From positions 62,001 through 126,000 of the forward strand of contig JACCGJ010001712.1 of the NCBI GenBank assembly GCA_013407085.1: DNA of 64,000 nucleotides. The letters are read 5' to 3'. Under the pieces are notes generated by a model. The model worked only from the letters and a program-made list of their open reading frames with translations. It was not told the origin of the DNA and searched no databases. The DNA comes from Atriophallophorus winterbourni (Eukaryota > Platyhelminthes > Trematoda > Plagiorchiida > Microphallidae). Shown here in pieces: positions 31,360-43,399 of the stretch (its first letter is position 1; each line of letters starts with the position of its first letter). The position numbers and the translations under genes are program-made.

Positions 31360-33968
31360 TGTAATTCACTCAGCTGACAGAAAGCAGGACGCAGGAAAAT
31401 TGAATTTAATCAATTCGTCGTAGACCAATATTCAATTCGATTAAATTCAAAGTATAATGTTGCTCAAATCCCCTGCACTCATTGCCCAGAAGGTGTTTGT
31501 GGCTAGAGATAATAAATTTGGAATTAGTGGAAACAATTTTTATTGCGCTAAAAATAATATTGACTTACATATACCATGGAAAATATTGTGAATGTATTAG
31601 ACATGTGTGCTTAACACGAGCTCTCGAATAGTAAGCACAAATCCAACCTCCGGGAGAACACTTGTGGAGGATTCATCGGATATATCTTTAGGCGACAATT
31701 ACGAACTCGTATTACTTCGGGTCCCATGATGATAGAACGGTTAGAGCGAAATGATCATCGGAAGTATACAATGATTTTTGACATCTTCGCTAGTCATACG
31801 ATATGCAATTCATCAATATCGAATAAATGAGCTATGCTTAACATGTACATTTTTGCACGAAATCGACTAACAAATCGGATTAAAGTGACACCCGTGTCGG
31901 AAAGGTTTGATGGTCAGTGTTTTGATAGTTTGTTTTGCATACCTGAGATTGGTGCGTGCTTTGTTATTTGTCTTGAATTTAATAATCGCGGTTGTACATT
32001 CGGTTTGTATTATGTTGTGGGATTCCATAGCAAAACGCGATTAGCTATTGACAGGATGAACTTATGGATGAAGCAATAAACATTCGGTGTGTATACTTGC
32101 GACACGGGGCGATATCTCTTTCGTTTGTGTGATGTGATGTCAGAAACACAAAAGCGATTTAAACAGGCGATCAATCAGCCTCCATTCAACTAGTGGTGAT
32201 CAAAAAAATCAGATTTAGTAAACTACAATATTCAAGTAAAACATATCTGCAATAGTTGTCACTTTGATCTGATTTTTCACCGAAATTTTATCGATGTTTA
32301 CGTTCTAAGACCTTACCGCGATAGGCGGATTTAAACGAAAAATCATATACTTCAACTGCGGATGTAGTTAACCATCATTTAATCATTTCGAAACTGGTCT
32401 TGCTCAAATCGTTAAGGATCCTTGTCATCGGACCTCTTTGCGCTTTTTACTTTTTTTATGTTGGCGGCGTTGGGTGTTCTGCATATCATAAAAAAGCTCA
32501 AGATAAGCGCTCATTGCGTCTCAATTTCACACATACGCTACATAACATAATAATGGTGCATCGCACGACGGATATGAGCATTCTTTCAAGGTGATCTCAT
32601 GCTTACATGAAAAGTTCTTACAACTAATTCCCAGCCATTAGATAACGTATTTCAAATTAATCTGTTAGCAACATCTAAGGTCAACGCTAGAAGTTAAAAA
32701 TACCCCACATAAATGAATCTCCCGCAGTGATTTTGGTTTTGAGGCGTGTGTGGCAAGCATTTGTTTTTTAAACACAGCTTGACTCTTTTACGCGACCAAT
32801 GTTCAGGGATATGTTCGCATTCACCGAGTCATAAGGATCAATTCAAATAATCTACACGTCTAAAATAGTGTACTTATAACTTGGCATCGCGAGATTACAT
32901 AGCTAAGCACTTTCATAGCCATTTTTGTGGAATCTTGATAAAATTGTTAAAAATAACCTATTTTATGAGCGGGTTAGACATTCTTCTGTTCATTGTGAAT
33001 GAACTCATGAAAAACAAAAACGACAGAAAAACAAATTACATAATCGTCGTATTTACTGCTTGACCATTTAGAAAAATGTTGTCGTTTAACCAGAAGTTGG
33101 CAAGAAGGTGAAAACGCAGTACTTTTTTAGACGTAATTTTGTTGTGAACGCCCACGCATACTCATAACTATTACGAGAACTGCGTGCTAAACAATTCAAC
33201 TCAATTCAATTTTAATGGTCTAAAAAGCATATAGCTTGACAAAAACCACAGAATAATATGGGAATTACAAAAAAACGGGATTTGTATGTTTACTGAGCAG
33301 TTCAGGAATCAAGTAAAAATCCATTGGACAGAAACTGGTTTCAAAGTTAAAAGCTTTTATGGTGCAAAATATATGGGTTCAAAGTTTGGATTGGTCAACA
33401 TGAAATTGTCCAAATTCGATTGGAATATATCCAAGTTGGGTGAATGTGCAACATTACAAGGTAGGTAGTTCCAGGTAAAGCATACACGTACATAATAAAA
33501 GTACCTTCGACAGTTTAGTCTCGAGTCGGGAATATGTACTGTATAGTCGTGACTCCGGCTGTTTCTGGGTGGTAGTCGCGTGAATAGTTGATTTAGGGGA
33601 TGGTTGGGGGTATGCAGTATATTGAACATAAGTATCAAATCACCTCTAAGACGGCGGTAGCCAAAGTCGAATAGATTGAGACTTGCAATACGATCTTCGT
33701 ATTGTTTGTGCATTTAAACCGCTACGTGCTTGGTGGTCCGATGGCATATTCTCTGGATGAGGCTAATGTCCTTCTGTAGCCAGGGTGACCAAACCTAAAC
33801 CGCATACTCCATGGTTGGCCTCAAGTACGTATTAATTATTCGAATAACGGTTTGCTTAGTAACACTCCCGAACACGCGTTTTAGCGGTAGCAGTACTCGT
33901 GACGTCTTTTTATAGACAGCTGTGACGTTATGTGACGGTTTTAAAGTGCTGCTCACCCACACACCCAA
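31360..33968. repeat. Copy C: partial third copy of the block at 38.85-41.4 kb
   Basis: Aligns in the same orientation with 38,845-41,425 (copy A) and 51,745-54,324 (copy B). Shared landmarks include the frames at 31,834-32,079 and 32,881-33,063 and the LINE tail at 33.2-34.0 kb. It is more diverged from A and B than they are from each other, so it is an older duplicate. No protein in the shared part is recognised apart from the LINE. Confidence 0.85.
33193..33968 (-). pseudogene. CR1-like LINE RT C-terminus in copy C, with flanking direct repeats
   Basis: On the minus strand this encodes 'LGVWVSSTLKPSHNVTAVYK', 'RVFGSVTKQTVIRIINTYL', 'PTMEYAV', 'EDRIASLNLFDFGYRRLRGD', 'YVRVCFTWNYLP' and 'LDIFQSNLDNFM', the thumb and C-terminal region. 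The 3' end has a short (attga)-type repeat at about 33,193-33,215. The flanks at 33,137-33,192 and 33,969-34,024 are similar over about 55 bp ('actcataacta' ... 'gaact(g/a)cgtgct'), a candidate long target duplication. No RT active site remains. Confidence 0.85.
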
Positions 33969-34024
33969 TTTGTTATTTACGCGCATGGAAACTCATAACT
34001 AATCCAAGAACTACGTGCTGAGCA

Positions 34025-34849
34025 GACTGGTCATTTCTAGATAACTAGAGTTACATTGTTGTCTATGGGATTTATTCTTCTTCTCACGTTGTACCTGCAT
34101 TATAATGCTTGCAATTTTATGCTGGATAAACGCAAAATGATTCACACTAGAAATGAATGTTCAAATAAAATTTAAACGAAATATTATTTATGGTCAGCAT
34201 CCATGAGGTTGAAAGATGAGTGAAACTAACACTAAGTCTAAAATGGAGTGGGAAAATAAATGTCGGAAATGAATGTTTGGATATGTTTTTTAATGCAGGT
34301 GCGTTTCAATCGGGAACAATAATGGTTTTAGGTATGTTGGGTCAACGCAGTATTATTCACTATGTAATTAAAACGTTTCTTTGAAGAGAATTTTTTTAGG
34401 TGAGATAGCAATTGTAACATTTATTTGAAGAGAATTTCTTTAGATATATATTTCTGGGTGTAAAAGTTTCCTCAATAAGCATACACGAACTGCGTAATAG
34501 TAACGGCGATATTTTGGTCGGAAATGTGATATTGGATTGGTCGGATTATAATTGCGTTTCCTATGACTAGAACCAAATTTTAAGGGGTGCATGTCTAGGT
34601 TGGACGCGTATAATTAAATTTATCATGTCGAATTGTTTACTTTGCAGAGCCAAACACAAGCGTGAAAGAAGCTCGAAGAAAATGCGAATATTTTTGCCGA
34701 TTAAGATCCGTATGGGCGATTCTTTAAAACAGACACAACCGAAGCATTAGTGATAGGATAGTAATGTGCTCCATCTGTGTGCTAAGATAATATTTGGAGA
34801 TGGTCGACTCATTCTAAATTTATCATTCTAAAGTGTTACTTTAAATGTT
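34025..34849. other. No recognisable gene
   Basis: AT-rich. A short direct repeat around 'ttgaagagaattt(t/c)tttag' lies at 34,380-34,445. No credible frame. Confidence 0.4.
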
Positions 34850-34972
34850 TGCGCTAGAAGGGATCCTTGATTCTTAATTGTTAATCAACATAATGCATAA
34901 ATTATTGTTTCACGAAAAACCCAGGCAATTCATATACGGATCAAGCTGTCGTGAAACAATTTTAGGTTAACC
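34850..34972 (-). repeat. Interspersed repeat of about 110-120 bp, inverted copy
   Basis: Reverse complement of the repeats at 18,928-19,045 and 28,510-28,615 ('gattcttaattgttaatcaa', 'atacggatcaagctgtcgtg'). Directly abuts the start of duplicated unit A. Confidence 0.65.
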
Positions 34973-34984
34973 AAATTGAAATAA

Positions 34985-35480
34985 AAGATTCAAATATAGT
35001 GTTTATGTGATGGAGATCATACTGTTCTACACAAATATATATTACTGAGTAATCCGATGATGAAACGATTTTCTAAACAGTTTAGATTATCCCAACATCG
35101 AGCTTTAACTTTAGGTATCAATAGATGGTTTCCGTTTTGTCGCTTTAGTTTACGTTTGATTGAGAACTGGAGGCTCATTGTTGCGCAAACTAACGCGTGA
35201 TCAGAATCTACACTGGGACTCCAGTTAGTATTTGGCAATACCTCGCCACCTGTATCTTACCGCGATATTGTCAAGCTGTGACTAAGTAGGTTTTGACTGA
35301 GAGCGCCTGGTAGCTACAGAGCGTTCGGTATATCGAAAATATATAGAGGCAAGCACGAACCGATGTTCATCATTAAAGGTCAACAATCTATCAGCATTGT
35401 CTGCGCTATACACCTCACTTGGGCATTAAAATCACTGACAAATATCACTATCAAGCCACTCCGTTTAGATTTCGAGAGAT
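34985..35480 (-). pseudogene. LINE endonuclease C-terminal fragment (unit A)
   Basis: Minus-strand frame 35,017-35,238 reads 'TNWSPSVDSDHALVCATMSL' and 'FSIKRKLKRQNGNHLLIPKV', the end of a LINE endonuclease with its SDH catalytic motif and basic linker. Upstream, broken sequence to about 35,480 is compatible with the rest of the domain but full of stops. The unit B copy (47,969-48,400) has lost about 90 bp here, including the SDH region. Confidence 0.6.
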
Positions 35481-37155
35481 AACCAAGTTCTTCGAAGAAT
35501 TCTTGCTTTAAAATTTATGCAACACATTTCGTCAGTAGGTTCGCCAAAAGTTACGTCTTTCGTAGCTGTATATGCTCACTCTACTATGTCCTCGAATTCT
35601 CTATGCACACAGTCAGCTTGTAACAGTTATCTAATCTAGATGGAAGATTTTTGCTTTTTGGTTAATAATGACTCCAAATCAAACTGGCAGATGCCGAAGT
35701 GACGGGATCATTGGCACACGTAATTGAAACCTATTCCCGAAATGTATAGGAGAACTTAGTTGAAATACCGAATATATATCAGAAGGCGGATTTCAATAGT
35801 GAATTAATGTCGATACCCAGTGTCTCTAGTGAGCGGGCTAGTCCAGAATTTTGTTCTAGTTGTTGCGATGTACGGATATTAAATGAAACTAGCCTAATAT
35901 TGGCGGACAATCAGAAGAAAGCTGCAACTTACCAACAAAACCATAATGATAAAGCGTGACCCCGATAAATACAAAACAGCGCACTAAAAATAATGGTGGA
36001 TTACATAAAAAGAATTAGATGAAAAAATCTTTATTCCAAGAATTTTGAAATTGCCTGAAGAACAGTGCGTGTCATAACTTGGAGATACAACATTTAATTA
36101 CTGGCTAACAAGCAATCACATATTAATGAATGGACCTAATTAACGTATTCTTTGTAATTCCCAATATATATTTTCTAAATACTTCGAAAATTAGTCAAAC
36201 TACAATCAGCACATTTAGAGATTGCTGCCTGATACTTAACACTCAAATGAGATATAGGATTACCATCGATCCCCTAATACCTTGATATTCCTATCATTAA
36301 ATCACAAGAAAACTTTGACGGAAAATTGTTTAATGTTGTATAGATATGTGTGTGTTATATGTGTGTTATATATGTTATATATAATGTGTGCGGTCAAGAG
36401 TTACTTCTTCACAAATAGCCAACATAGAATGTCGAAAAGCCAGTCGATTATAAAATATACACCTGAATTGCGAAATGAATTACATTTGAGTGAATACTAA
36501 TTCTTTAACATATAATATTGATCTAGTATGTTGATCACTAATATGTCAATGAAGATTTCAAATATTAAACAATGTCCGAAACGATCAGTGAGTTGGAATG
36601 TTTATCATTGAACAATTGGTATGTTCAATCTCACGCAATTTAACGATTTGGCTTGTTTTATTTGTTAAGAGCAGTGCCTCATAAAAGTAATGAATCAGTT
36701 TTTTGTCAGGAACAATACAATCGGGAAACCACACGAAAACTGCAAAAACGTTCAGCCAAACTGTCACAAATCCTGTGTGAAAAAGCGCCGACATTGTGGA
36801 GGTGCGAATTGCTTTGGCGATATGTGCTGATCACGAGCTTTCGAAAGATAGGCAGAGCTCCACACTCCGACACAATAAAATATCATAAAGCGCCGAAGCG
36901 TTCGACAACGTCGTTTGCGAACTCGAATTATTCCGGGTTCCGGAAGTATCGTATTAAAACGATTCGAACGGTAACATCTCCATAAGTGGAAAAAGGTTGT
37001 CAACATCGGTCGCAATCAGACGATTTTCAATTCGCCAATGTCGGTCAAATTGAAATAAATTGAAACAACATGAGACCACACTGATGTTGACTGGGTTTGA
37101 ACTCCTCACCATGAATAAAACAGCTAATTTGCATGCATTTCCATCACACGCACAC
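35481..37155. other. Unclassified repeat sequence in unit A (also 48,400-50,054)
   Basis: Frames at 36,282-36,500 and 36,653-36,985 plus are preserved in unit B only because the copies are so similar; I recognise no protein motif. The part 36,835-36,930 resembles 2,155-2,240. A short TG/TA-rich run lies at 36,345-36,385. Confidence 0.4.
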
Positions 37156-37195
37156 ACCACGACCTGTTTAGTGCTGTTTGCACTTATCAGGTAGG
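37156..37195 (-). ncRNA. Second-lineage hammerhead-like motif (unit A)
   Basis: Read on the minus strand the order is CCUAC, CUGAUAA, a perfectly paired stem II GUGC-AAACA-GCAC, UAAA, CAGGUC, then GUGGU. Stem I pairs CUAC with GUGG (one G-U). Unlike the first family, stem II closes with G-C at its base as in canonical hammerheads, and the cleavage triplet is GUC. Two core bases are mutated (CUGAUGA to CUGAUAA; GAAA to UAAA), so it is probably inactive but clearly derived from a hammerhead. Confidence 0.5.
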
Positions 37196-37299
37196 TACAG
37201 TAGGATCATGATCCGTGGGCGCTTGAAAAAACTGGAAGAATGGTCATGTGTTTATTCCTAGTCTACATGAGTGGTGTCACATGTGATTGAACATGTTGG

Positions 37300-38340
37300 C
37301 CGTAACAATCTTACCCAACGTTGTCATACAAGCGCAACTTGGTCAACATATAGTTGTCAATTTCAGTTTTGAGCGTGATCAGTCTTGATGGAAAAATGTT
37401 ATGTGGCGGCAGAGTGTTCCATATGAATCAACTTGGGACTGCAGGAAAGAAACTTGTAACATTTGATCTAGAGTGTGAAATAATTAACTTGTAGCCATGA
37501 GATATGCTACCACGTGCTTTTTACCGATGAAAGAAGTGTTTAAGTCGGTGTACTACTGTCCCCCTGACACGACGGCACGAAAAGTCAAAAAGGTTCACAG
37601 TTGCAATCCTCTCTTTTGTGGCCAGTTTTATCGTCGACAAACACATTTTGTAAAGCAGTGTTTTATGCGTTGCACCAAGGTCATGTCCTTTTGTAACCAT
37701 ATAGGACGCGCTTGGACAGATTATGGACAGTGCTGAGCTTTGGAAGGAGATTTGTATACCATCGAACACTGTTATGAATACTAAACTCACTGCTTATCCA
37801 CACACGCAGTTTTTTCTTTTCCATAACACATGAAAGTTGCTGAGATCTAAGAGATGATGTGATATTGAATGATTAACCAACGTTTTACATTGGATATTTT
37901 TGAATTTTTGCAAGAACAGCATATGAAGTGCTTCGAAATCTTTTCGTAGAATTTGGCAAAGTTATATTGTGCGTGCACTACTCCAGAATTTGATGTCATC
38001 CGCTGCGTAATATTTCAGGTATATCGTCCAGGTTCATCAGGAATAGCATCGGCCTCAAGATTCAAACTTGAGCTACGCAACGTGTCACTTCTATTAAGAT
38101 GGATAGCGAACAATCAACGCTAACACTGGTTACTCTACCAGTAAAGTAAACCGCTAATAGTTTAACCACATTATTAGAGACAAGAGGCTGCAAGTATGTT
38201 GACATTTGGATGTCAGGGTATATAGGCATTTTGTTTATCAACCTGCAGCGTATCCTCATCCTCTCGCTACATACGATTTGTCTCGGTACATTGAGTGAAC
38301 ACCATTCAAACCATCCCGTCCTAATTTCTCAACCCAAAAA
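37300..38340 (-). pseudogene. Highly decayed CR1-like LINE RT (unit A)
   Basis: Minus-strand pieces in order: 'MSTYLQPLVSNNVVKLLAVY', 'SVDCSLSILIEVTRCVAQV', 'ILRPMLFLMNLDDIPEILRS' (the RT region where CR1 elements have a VPQGS...LLFLxYVNDLP pattern), then, lower in coordinate, 'ERIATVNLFDFSCRRVRG' and 'LWNTLPPHNI'. Many stops and frameshifts. Repeated in unit B at 50,199-51,239. Confidence 0.65.
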
Positions 38341-40589
38341 TTATCCAATCGTCAGGTAGGTTTTCAAACCACGTCACTCTTTCACCGTTCATTTTTCGGC
38401 GTAGGTTGCTTAATAACAGATTCATGTAACATATATATTCTGTCGTACAAACATAATATTCCTATGGCGTCATCATACACCTGCGAACAGTCAAAGGAAT
38501 TACACTTTGGATGTTGCGGTCCGAAAATTTCACATACAATTTTCACTATTGTCCTTATTACTAATGTGACTTGCTTTGTTCTCCTGGCATCGCATTCTAT
38601 TCCTTTTCAAAAGTGCACTTCATTGATGGTCGCATTTCAATAGTTTAAGTATAGTTCGAGATTTAGAACTGCGGGTAAGGCCACTTGCTTCGTTATCGGC
38701 AAAGCATACGACAAAACAGTCAGCCATTGGCAACTGCTTTTATCTAATCTAACATTAAAATAGACTCATGTTGTGAGTGAATTGCCTTACTACTACGAGT
38801 TTATTATTAATTCACTTTAAACGATTTCCCAACAATTAGCGAAGTGTAATCCACTCAGCTGACTGAAAGCAGCACGCACGAATATTAAATTTCATCAAGT
38901 CGTCGTTGACCGATATTCAATTTGATTAAATTCAAAGTGCAATGTTGCTCACATCCCACGCACTTACCCACCAGAAAACACTTGTGGTTAAAGAGATGGA
39001 GATTGGTATCAATTTAATATGCTGGAAATAATATTGACTTACATAAACCATGGAAAATATTGTGAATGTGCGAGTTGCATCAGACATGTGTGCTTAACAC
39101 GAGATTAATATGCATAAATCCACCCTCCAGCACAACACTTGTGGAGGATTCATCGGATATATCTTTAGGCGACAATTACGAACTCGTATTACTTCGGGTC
39201 CCATGATGATAGAACGGTCAAATCGAAAATATCATCGCATCTATACAATGATGTATGAAGTCTTCGGTAGTCAAACGATATGCAATTCATCAATATCGAT
39301 TACATGAGCCATGCTTTACATGTACATTTTTGCACGAAATCGACTAACAAATCGGATTAAAGTGACACCCGTGTCGGAAAGGTTTGATGGTCAGTGTTTT
39401 GATAGTTTGTTTTGCATACCTGAGATTGGTGCGTGCTTTGTTATTTGTCTTGAATTTAATAATCGCGGATGTACATTCGCTTTCTATTTTGTTGCGGGAT
39501 TCAATAGCAAAACGCGATTAGCTATTGACAGGATGAACTTATGGATGAAGCAATAAACATTCGGTGTGTATACTTGCGACACGGGGCGATATCTCTTTCG
39601 TTTGTTTGATGTGATGTCAGAAACACAGAAGCGATTTAAACAGGCGATCAATCAGCCTTCATTCAACTAGTGGTGCTCCAAAATTCAGATTTAGTAACTA
39701 CAATATTCAAGTGAAACATATCTGCAATAGTTGTCACTTTGATCTGATTTTCAACCGATCTTGTATCGATGTTTACGTTTAAGTCCTTACCGCAATAGGC
39801 GCGTTTAAACAAAAAATCATATACTTCAACTGCGGGTGTAGTTAACCATCATTTAATTATACCGAAACTGGTCTTGCTCAAACCGTTAAGGATCCTTGTC
39901 ATCGGACTTCTTTGCGCTTTTTGCTTTTATATGTTTGCGGCGTTGGGTGTTCTGCATATCATAAAAAAGCTCAAGATAAGCGCTCATTGCGTCTCAATTT
40001 CACACATACGCTACATAACATAATAATGGTGCATCGCACGACGGATATGAGCATTCTTTCAAGGTGATCTCATGCTTACATGAAAAGTTCTTACAACTAA
40101 TTTCCAGCCATTAGATAACGTATTTCAAATTAATCTGTTAGCAACATCTAAGGTCATCGTTAGAAGTTAGAAATACCACGCAGTGATTTTGGTTTTGAGG
40201 CGTCTGTGGCAAGCATTTGTTTTTTAAACACAGATTGACTCTTTTACGCGACCAATATTTAGGGATATGTTTGCATTCACCGAGTCATAAGGATCAATTC
40301 AAATCATTTACACGTCTAAAATAGTGTACTTATAACTTGGCATCGCGAGATTACATAGCTAAGCACTTTCATAGCCATTTTTGTGGAATCTTGATAAAAT
40401 TGTTAAAAATAACCTATTTTATGAGCCAGTTAGACATTCTTTTGTTCATTGTGAATGAACTCATGAAAAAGAAAAACGACAGAAAAACAAATTACATAAT
40501 CGTCGTATTTACTGCTTGACCATTTAGAAAAATGTTGTTGTTTAACCAGAAGTTGGCAAGAAGGTGAAAACGCAGTACTTTTTAGACGC
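38341..40589. other. Unclassified repeated sequence, shared by copies A, B and C from 38,845
   Basis: No protein motif recognised. From 38,845 it is shared with copy C (31,360) and unit B (51,745). Near 38,936-38,985 it carries a short remnant of the hammerhead-repeat 3' part ('gttgctcacatccc', 'gcacttacccacca'). Confidence 0.45.
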
Positions 40590-40627
40590 CCACGCATACT
40601 CATAACTATTTCGAGAACTACGTGCTG

Positions 40628-42089
40628 AACAATTCAATTCTATTCTATTTTAATGGTCTAAAAAGCATATAGCTTGACAAAAACAACAGAATAATATGGG
40701 AATTACGAATAACATGGGTAGAAAAAACGGGATTTGTTTGCTTACTGAGCAGTTCAGGAATCAAGTAAAAATCCATTGGACAGAAACTGGTTTCAAAGTT
40801 AAAAGCTTTTATGGTGTAAAGTGGTGGGTTCAAAGTTTGGATTGGTCAACATGAAATTGTCCAAATTCGATTGGAATATATCCAAGTTGGGTGAATGTGC
40901 AACATTACAAGGTAGGTAGTTCCAGGTAAAGCATACACGTACATAATAAAAGTACCTTCGACAGTTTAGTCTCGAGTCGGGAATATGTACTGTATAGTCG
41001 TGACTCCGGCTGTTTCTGGGTGGTAGTCGCGTGAATAGTTGATTTAGGGGATGGTTGGGGGTATGCAGTATATTGAACATAAGTATCAAATCACCTCTAA
41101 AACGGCGGTAGCGACAGTCGAATAGATTGAGACTTGCATTACGATCTTCGTATTGTTTGTGCTCTAAAGCGCTATAAGCTTGGTGGTCCGATGATATATT
41201 CTCTGCAAGAGGCTAATGTACTTCTGTAGCCAGGGTGACCAAGCCTGAACCGCATACTCCATGGTTGGCCTCAAGTACGTATTAATTATTCAATGGACGG
41301 TTTGCTTAGTAAAACTCCCGAACACGCGTTTTAGCAGTAGCAGTACTCGTGACGTCTTTTATTGACAGCTGTGACGTTATGTGACGGTTTCAAAGTGCTG
41401 CTCACCCACACACCCAAGTCCACCTCCTTGTCAGTGCTTTCAAGAATATGGAAACCAAGGGTGTAGGAGTACTCGAAATGTCTTCCAACAGTCAATACCT
41501 TACATTTTCTGACATTGAAAGGTAGTTTATTTCTAACTGACCAGTCTTGTAAGGCATCGAGTTTCAGCTGAAGCTCTCTGCAATCCTCAGTTGTACGTAC
41601 TTGTGTCCATAGCTTGATGTCATCCGCAAATAACAAGATTTTGCAGCGAACAAGTTCAGGTAAGTCGTTGACATACATCAGTAAAAAAAGTAATTCAATC
41701 ACTGATCCCTGCGGCACTTCACTCGGTACTGCAATAAGTCGTGACAAAGCACCATCAACCCTTACACGAATGACACGGTCGCGGAGATAATCCTCGAACC
41801 AGGCTAGTAATGAACCCTTGATTCCACATAGCTACATCTTTTGTAGTAACAGACTGTGGTTGACACGATCGAATGCTTTTGACATATCAAGATAACGAGC
41901 TTGTACTTTGATGCCTTTGTCTACAGCTTGTGTCCAGTCATCGAGGGCGAGCAGAAGGTTTGAAATGCAAGAATGTCTTTTTCTGAAGCCGTGTTGTTTG
42001 ACTGTGAGCAAGCAATTGTCTTTCAGATGCGTTGTGACGCTGTTTGCTACGAGGCGCTCCATCACTTTAGAGATCACCGGTAGTAGTGT
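40628..42089 (-). pseudogene. CR1-like LINE ORF2, RT and C-terminus, 3' part (unit A)
   Basis: Minus-strand order: 'MISKVMERLVANSV', 'GFRKRHSCISNLLLALDDW', motif A 'RYLDMSKAFDRVNH', 'VPSEVPQGSVIELLFLLMYV', 'NDLPELVRCKILLFADDIKL' (motif C FADD intact), 'LPFNVRKCKVL', 'KEVDLGVWVSSTLKP', then the frame breaks and the C-terminal region follows at 40,799-41,089 ('RRYFYYVRVCFTWNYLP'). The catalytic residues are conserved but frameshifts near 41,330 and 41,100 and a stop near 41,830 kill it. The 5' part continues at 46,835-47,960 beyond an inserted LTR element. Confidence 0.9.
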
Positions 42090-42514
42090 TGTAAGATGTA
42101 CATTGAATTTATTTTATTGACAACTAAATGTTCAAATCTGCTGGTATTTTTGTATATTTTTACCATTTTTGTTTTACCGAACTACTTGAATTTATTCGTT
42201 CTTGAGCTTACATTTGTGTATATTTATTTGGCCGTTTGCGCGCTATTTGAAGTTGCGATCACTCGTGGTCATTGTTGCTGTTGAATATTGTTGTTTTTGG
42301 ATTCAGTACGAAGCGGAATAATTGAGGTTTGCTATTTTTATTGTATAATTATTTTGCTTCAATAGTACCGTACTCATCTCTCGTATTGTCTTGTCAATAT
42401 TTTGGTGGGCTTGGACGCGTCACTCAACCGTTGGATAGACACATTGGTGTTTATATCGTGACTGAAATCTTTGACGTTGAACTCGATTTTCCCCGGACCG
42501 AATTGTCGGTTACA
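42090..42514 (+). repeat. 5' LTR (unit A)
   Basis: 425 bp, TGTAAG... to ...GGTTACA, nearly identical to the LTRs starting at 44,457, 46,411, 54,989 and 57,026. Confidence 0.9.
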
Positions 42515-42742
42515 GTACTCAATTGGCTTCGTTTGGAACTTTGAGACAGTACTCAAATTGGCAGTACTCAATTGGCTTCGTTTGGCACATTGAGACAGTA
42601 CTCAAATTGGCAGTACTCAATTGGCTTCGTTTGGAACATTGAGACAGTACTCAAATTGGCAGTACTCAATTTGCTTCGTTTGGAACATTGGGACAGTACT
42701 CAAACTAGCAGTACTCAATTTGCTTCGTTCCGAACATTGGGA
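42515..42742 (+). repeat. 49-bp minisatellite directly after the LTR, 4.7 copies
   Basis: Four complete 49-bp units and a partial one, each 'agtactcaattggcttcg' + 'tttggaacattgagac' + 'agtactcaaattggc'. The array occupies the place where a primer-binding site is expected. Frames across it change with every unit and are not coding. Confidence 0.92.
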
Positions 42743-42746
42743 AAAA

Positions 42747-43399
42747 ATGGAGAAGAAGTGGTCAAAGATCCATTCAAGTAACAACGAAAAGGACCTGTTT
42801 GACGGGCAAGTCGGTGTTTCTTCATTGGTTGATAACATGTCATGCTCTGGTTCTGTAGTTAGTTCTAGCTCTCATAATCTTAGGGCTCAGTTTTTGTTGG
42901 CACAATTAGCGGAAGAACAGATGCGTCAAGAGGCTGAGTTAGAAATGTCGATAGCTGCGAATGCTACTCGAATTGCACGAGTAATATTTGAATTGTCTAT
43001 GATGAATGAGTCTATGCAACTTCCTGAAATGGTTGAGCATTTGACGAAAAAGGACTGCCTTACTTCACCTAATCATTTGAAGGATTTTGTTTCGAATGAT
43101 GGTCCCGATACCACAGTTGGCTTGCTTATTGGAGCGGATGTGTTACAAGCGTATCGTGGGACTAAACAGAAAGATGGCAATTTTGAACTGTGTCTACCTT
43201 GGAAAAGATATTTCCATAGAATCTGTCGCAACCGTAAACAAACAAAGTCGCGTTTACAGAGTCTGCGTTCTAGGTTTCTGCGAAATCCTGAGTTACTCGA
43301 TAAATATGCAAGCGTGATGGAACCGCAATCCCTAAGAATTCATCGATCTATGAAGCGCAAAGGTGCTCACATAGTTCGGCCTCAGTTACAAACATTCTG
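42747..43399 (+). CDS. BEL/Pao-like gag-protease fusion, least-damaged copy, cut by gap
   Basis: Starts at the ATG after the minisatellite and stays open to the assembly gap (217 codons). The N-terminal part is gag-like, with a helix 'LAEEQMRQEAELEMSIAANA'. It then reads 'TTVGLLIGADVLQAYRG', which fits the C-terminal part of a BEL/Pao protease, followed by 'RNPELLDKYASVMEP' and 'KGAHIVRPQLQTF', which belong to the linker before RT. The bulk of gag and the protease active site are missing, so a large in-frame deletion preceded spread of this form. Two nonsense codons that break the other two copies are absent here. Confidence 0.7.

Noticed and set aside
36653..36985. A 110-residue plus-strand frame, identical at 49,552-49,884, as a conserved gene
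   Set aside because: Identity reflects the recent duplication of the whole block, noncoding parts included. No motif was recognised.
42515..42742. CRISPR-like regular repeats
   Set aside because: There are no unique spacers of constant length, the repeats are contiguous minisatellite units inside an LTR element, and the genome is eukaryotic.
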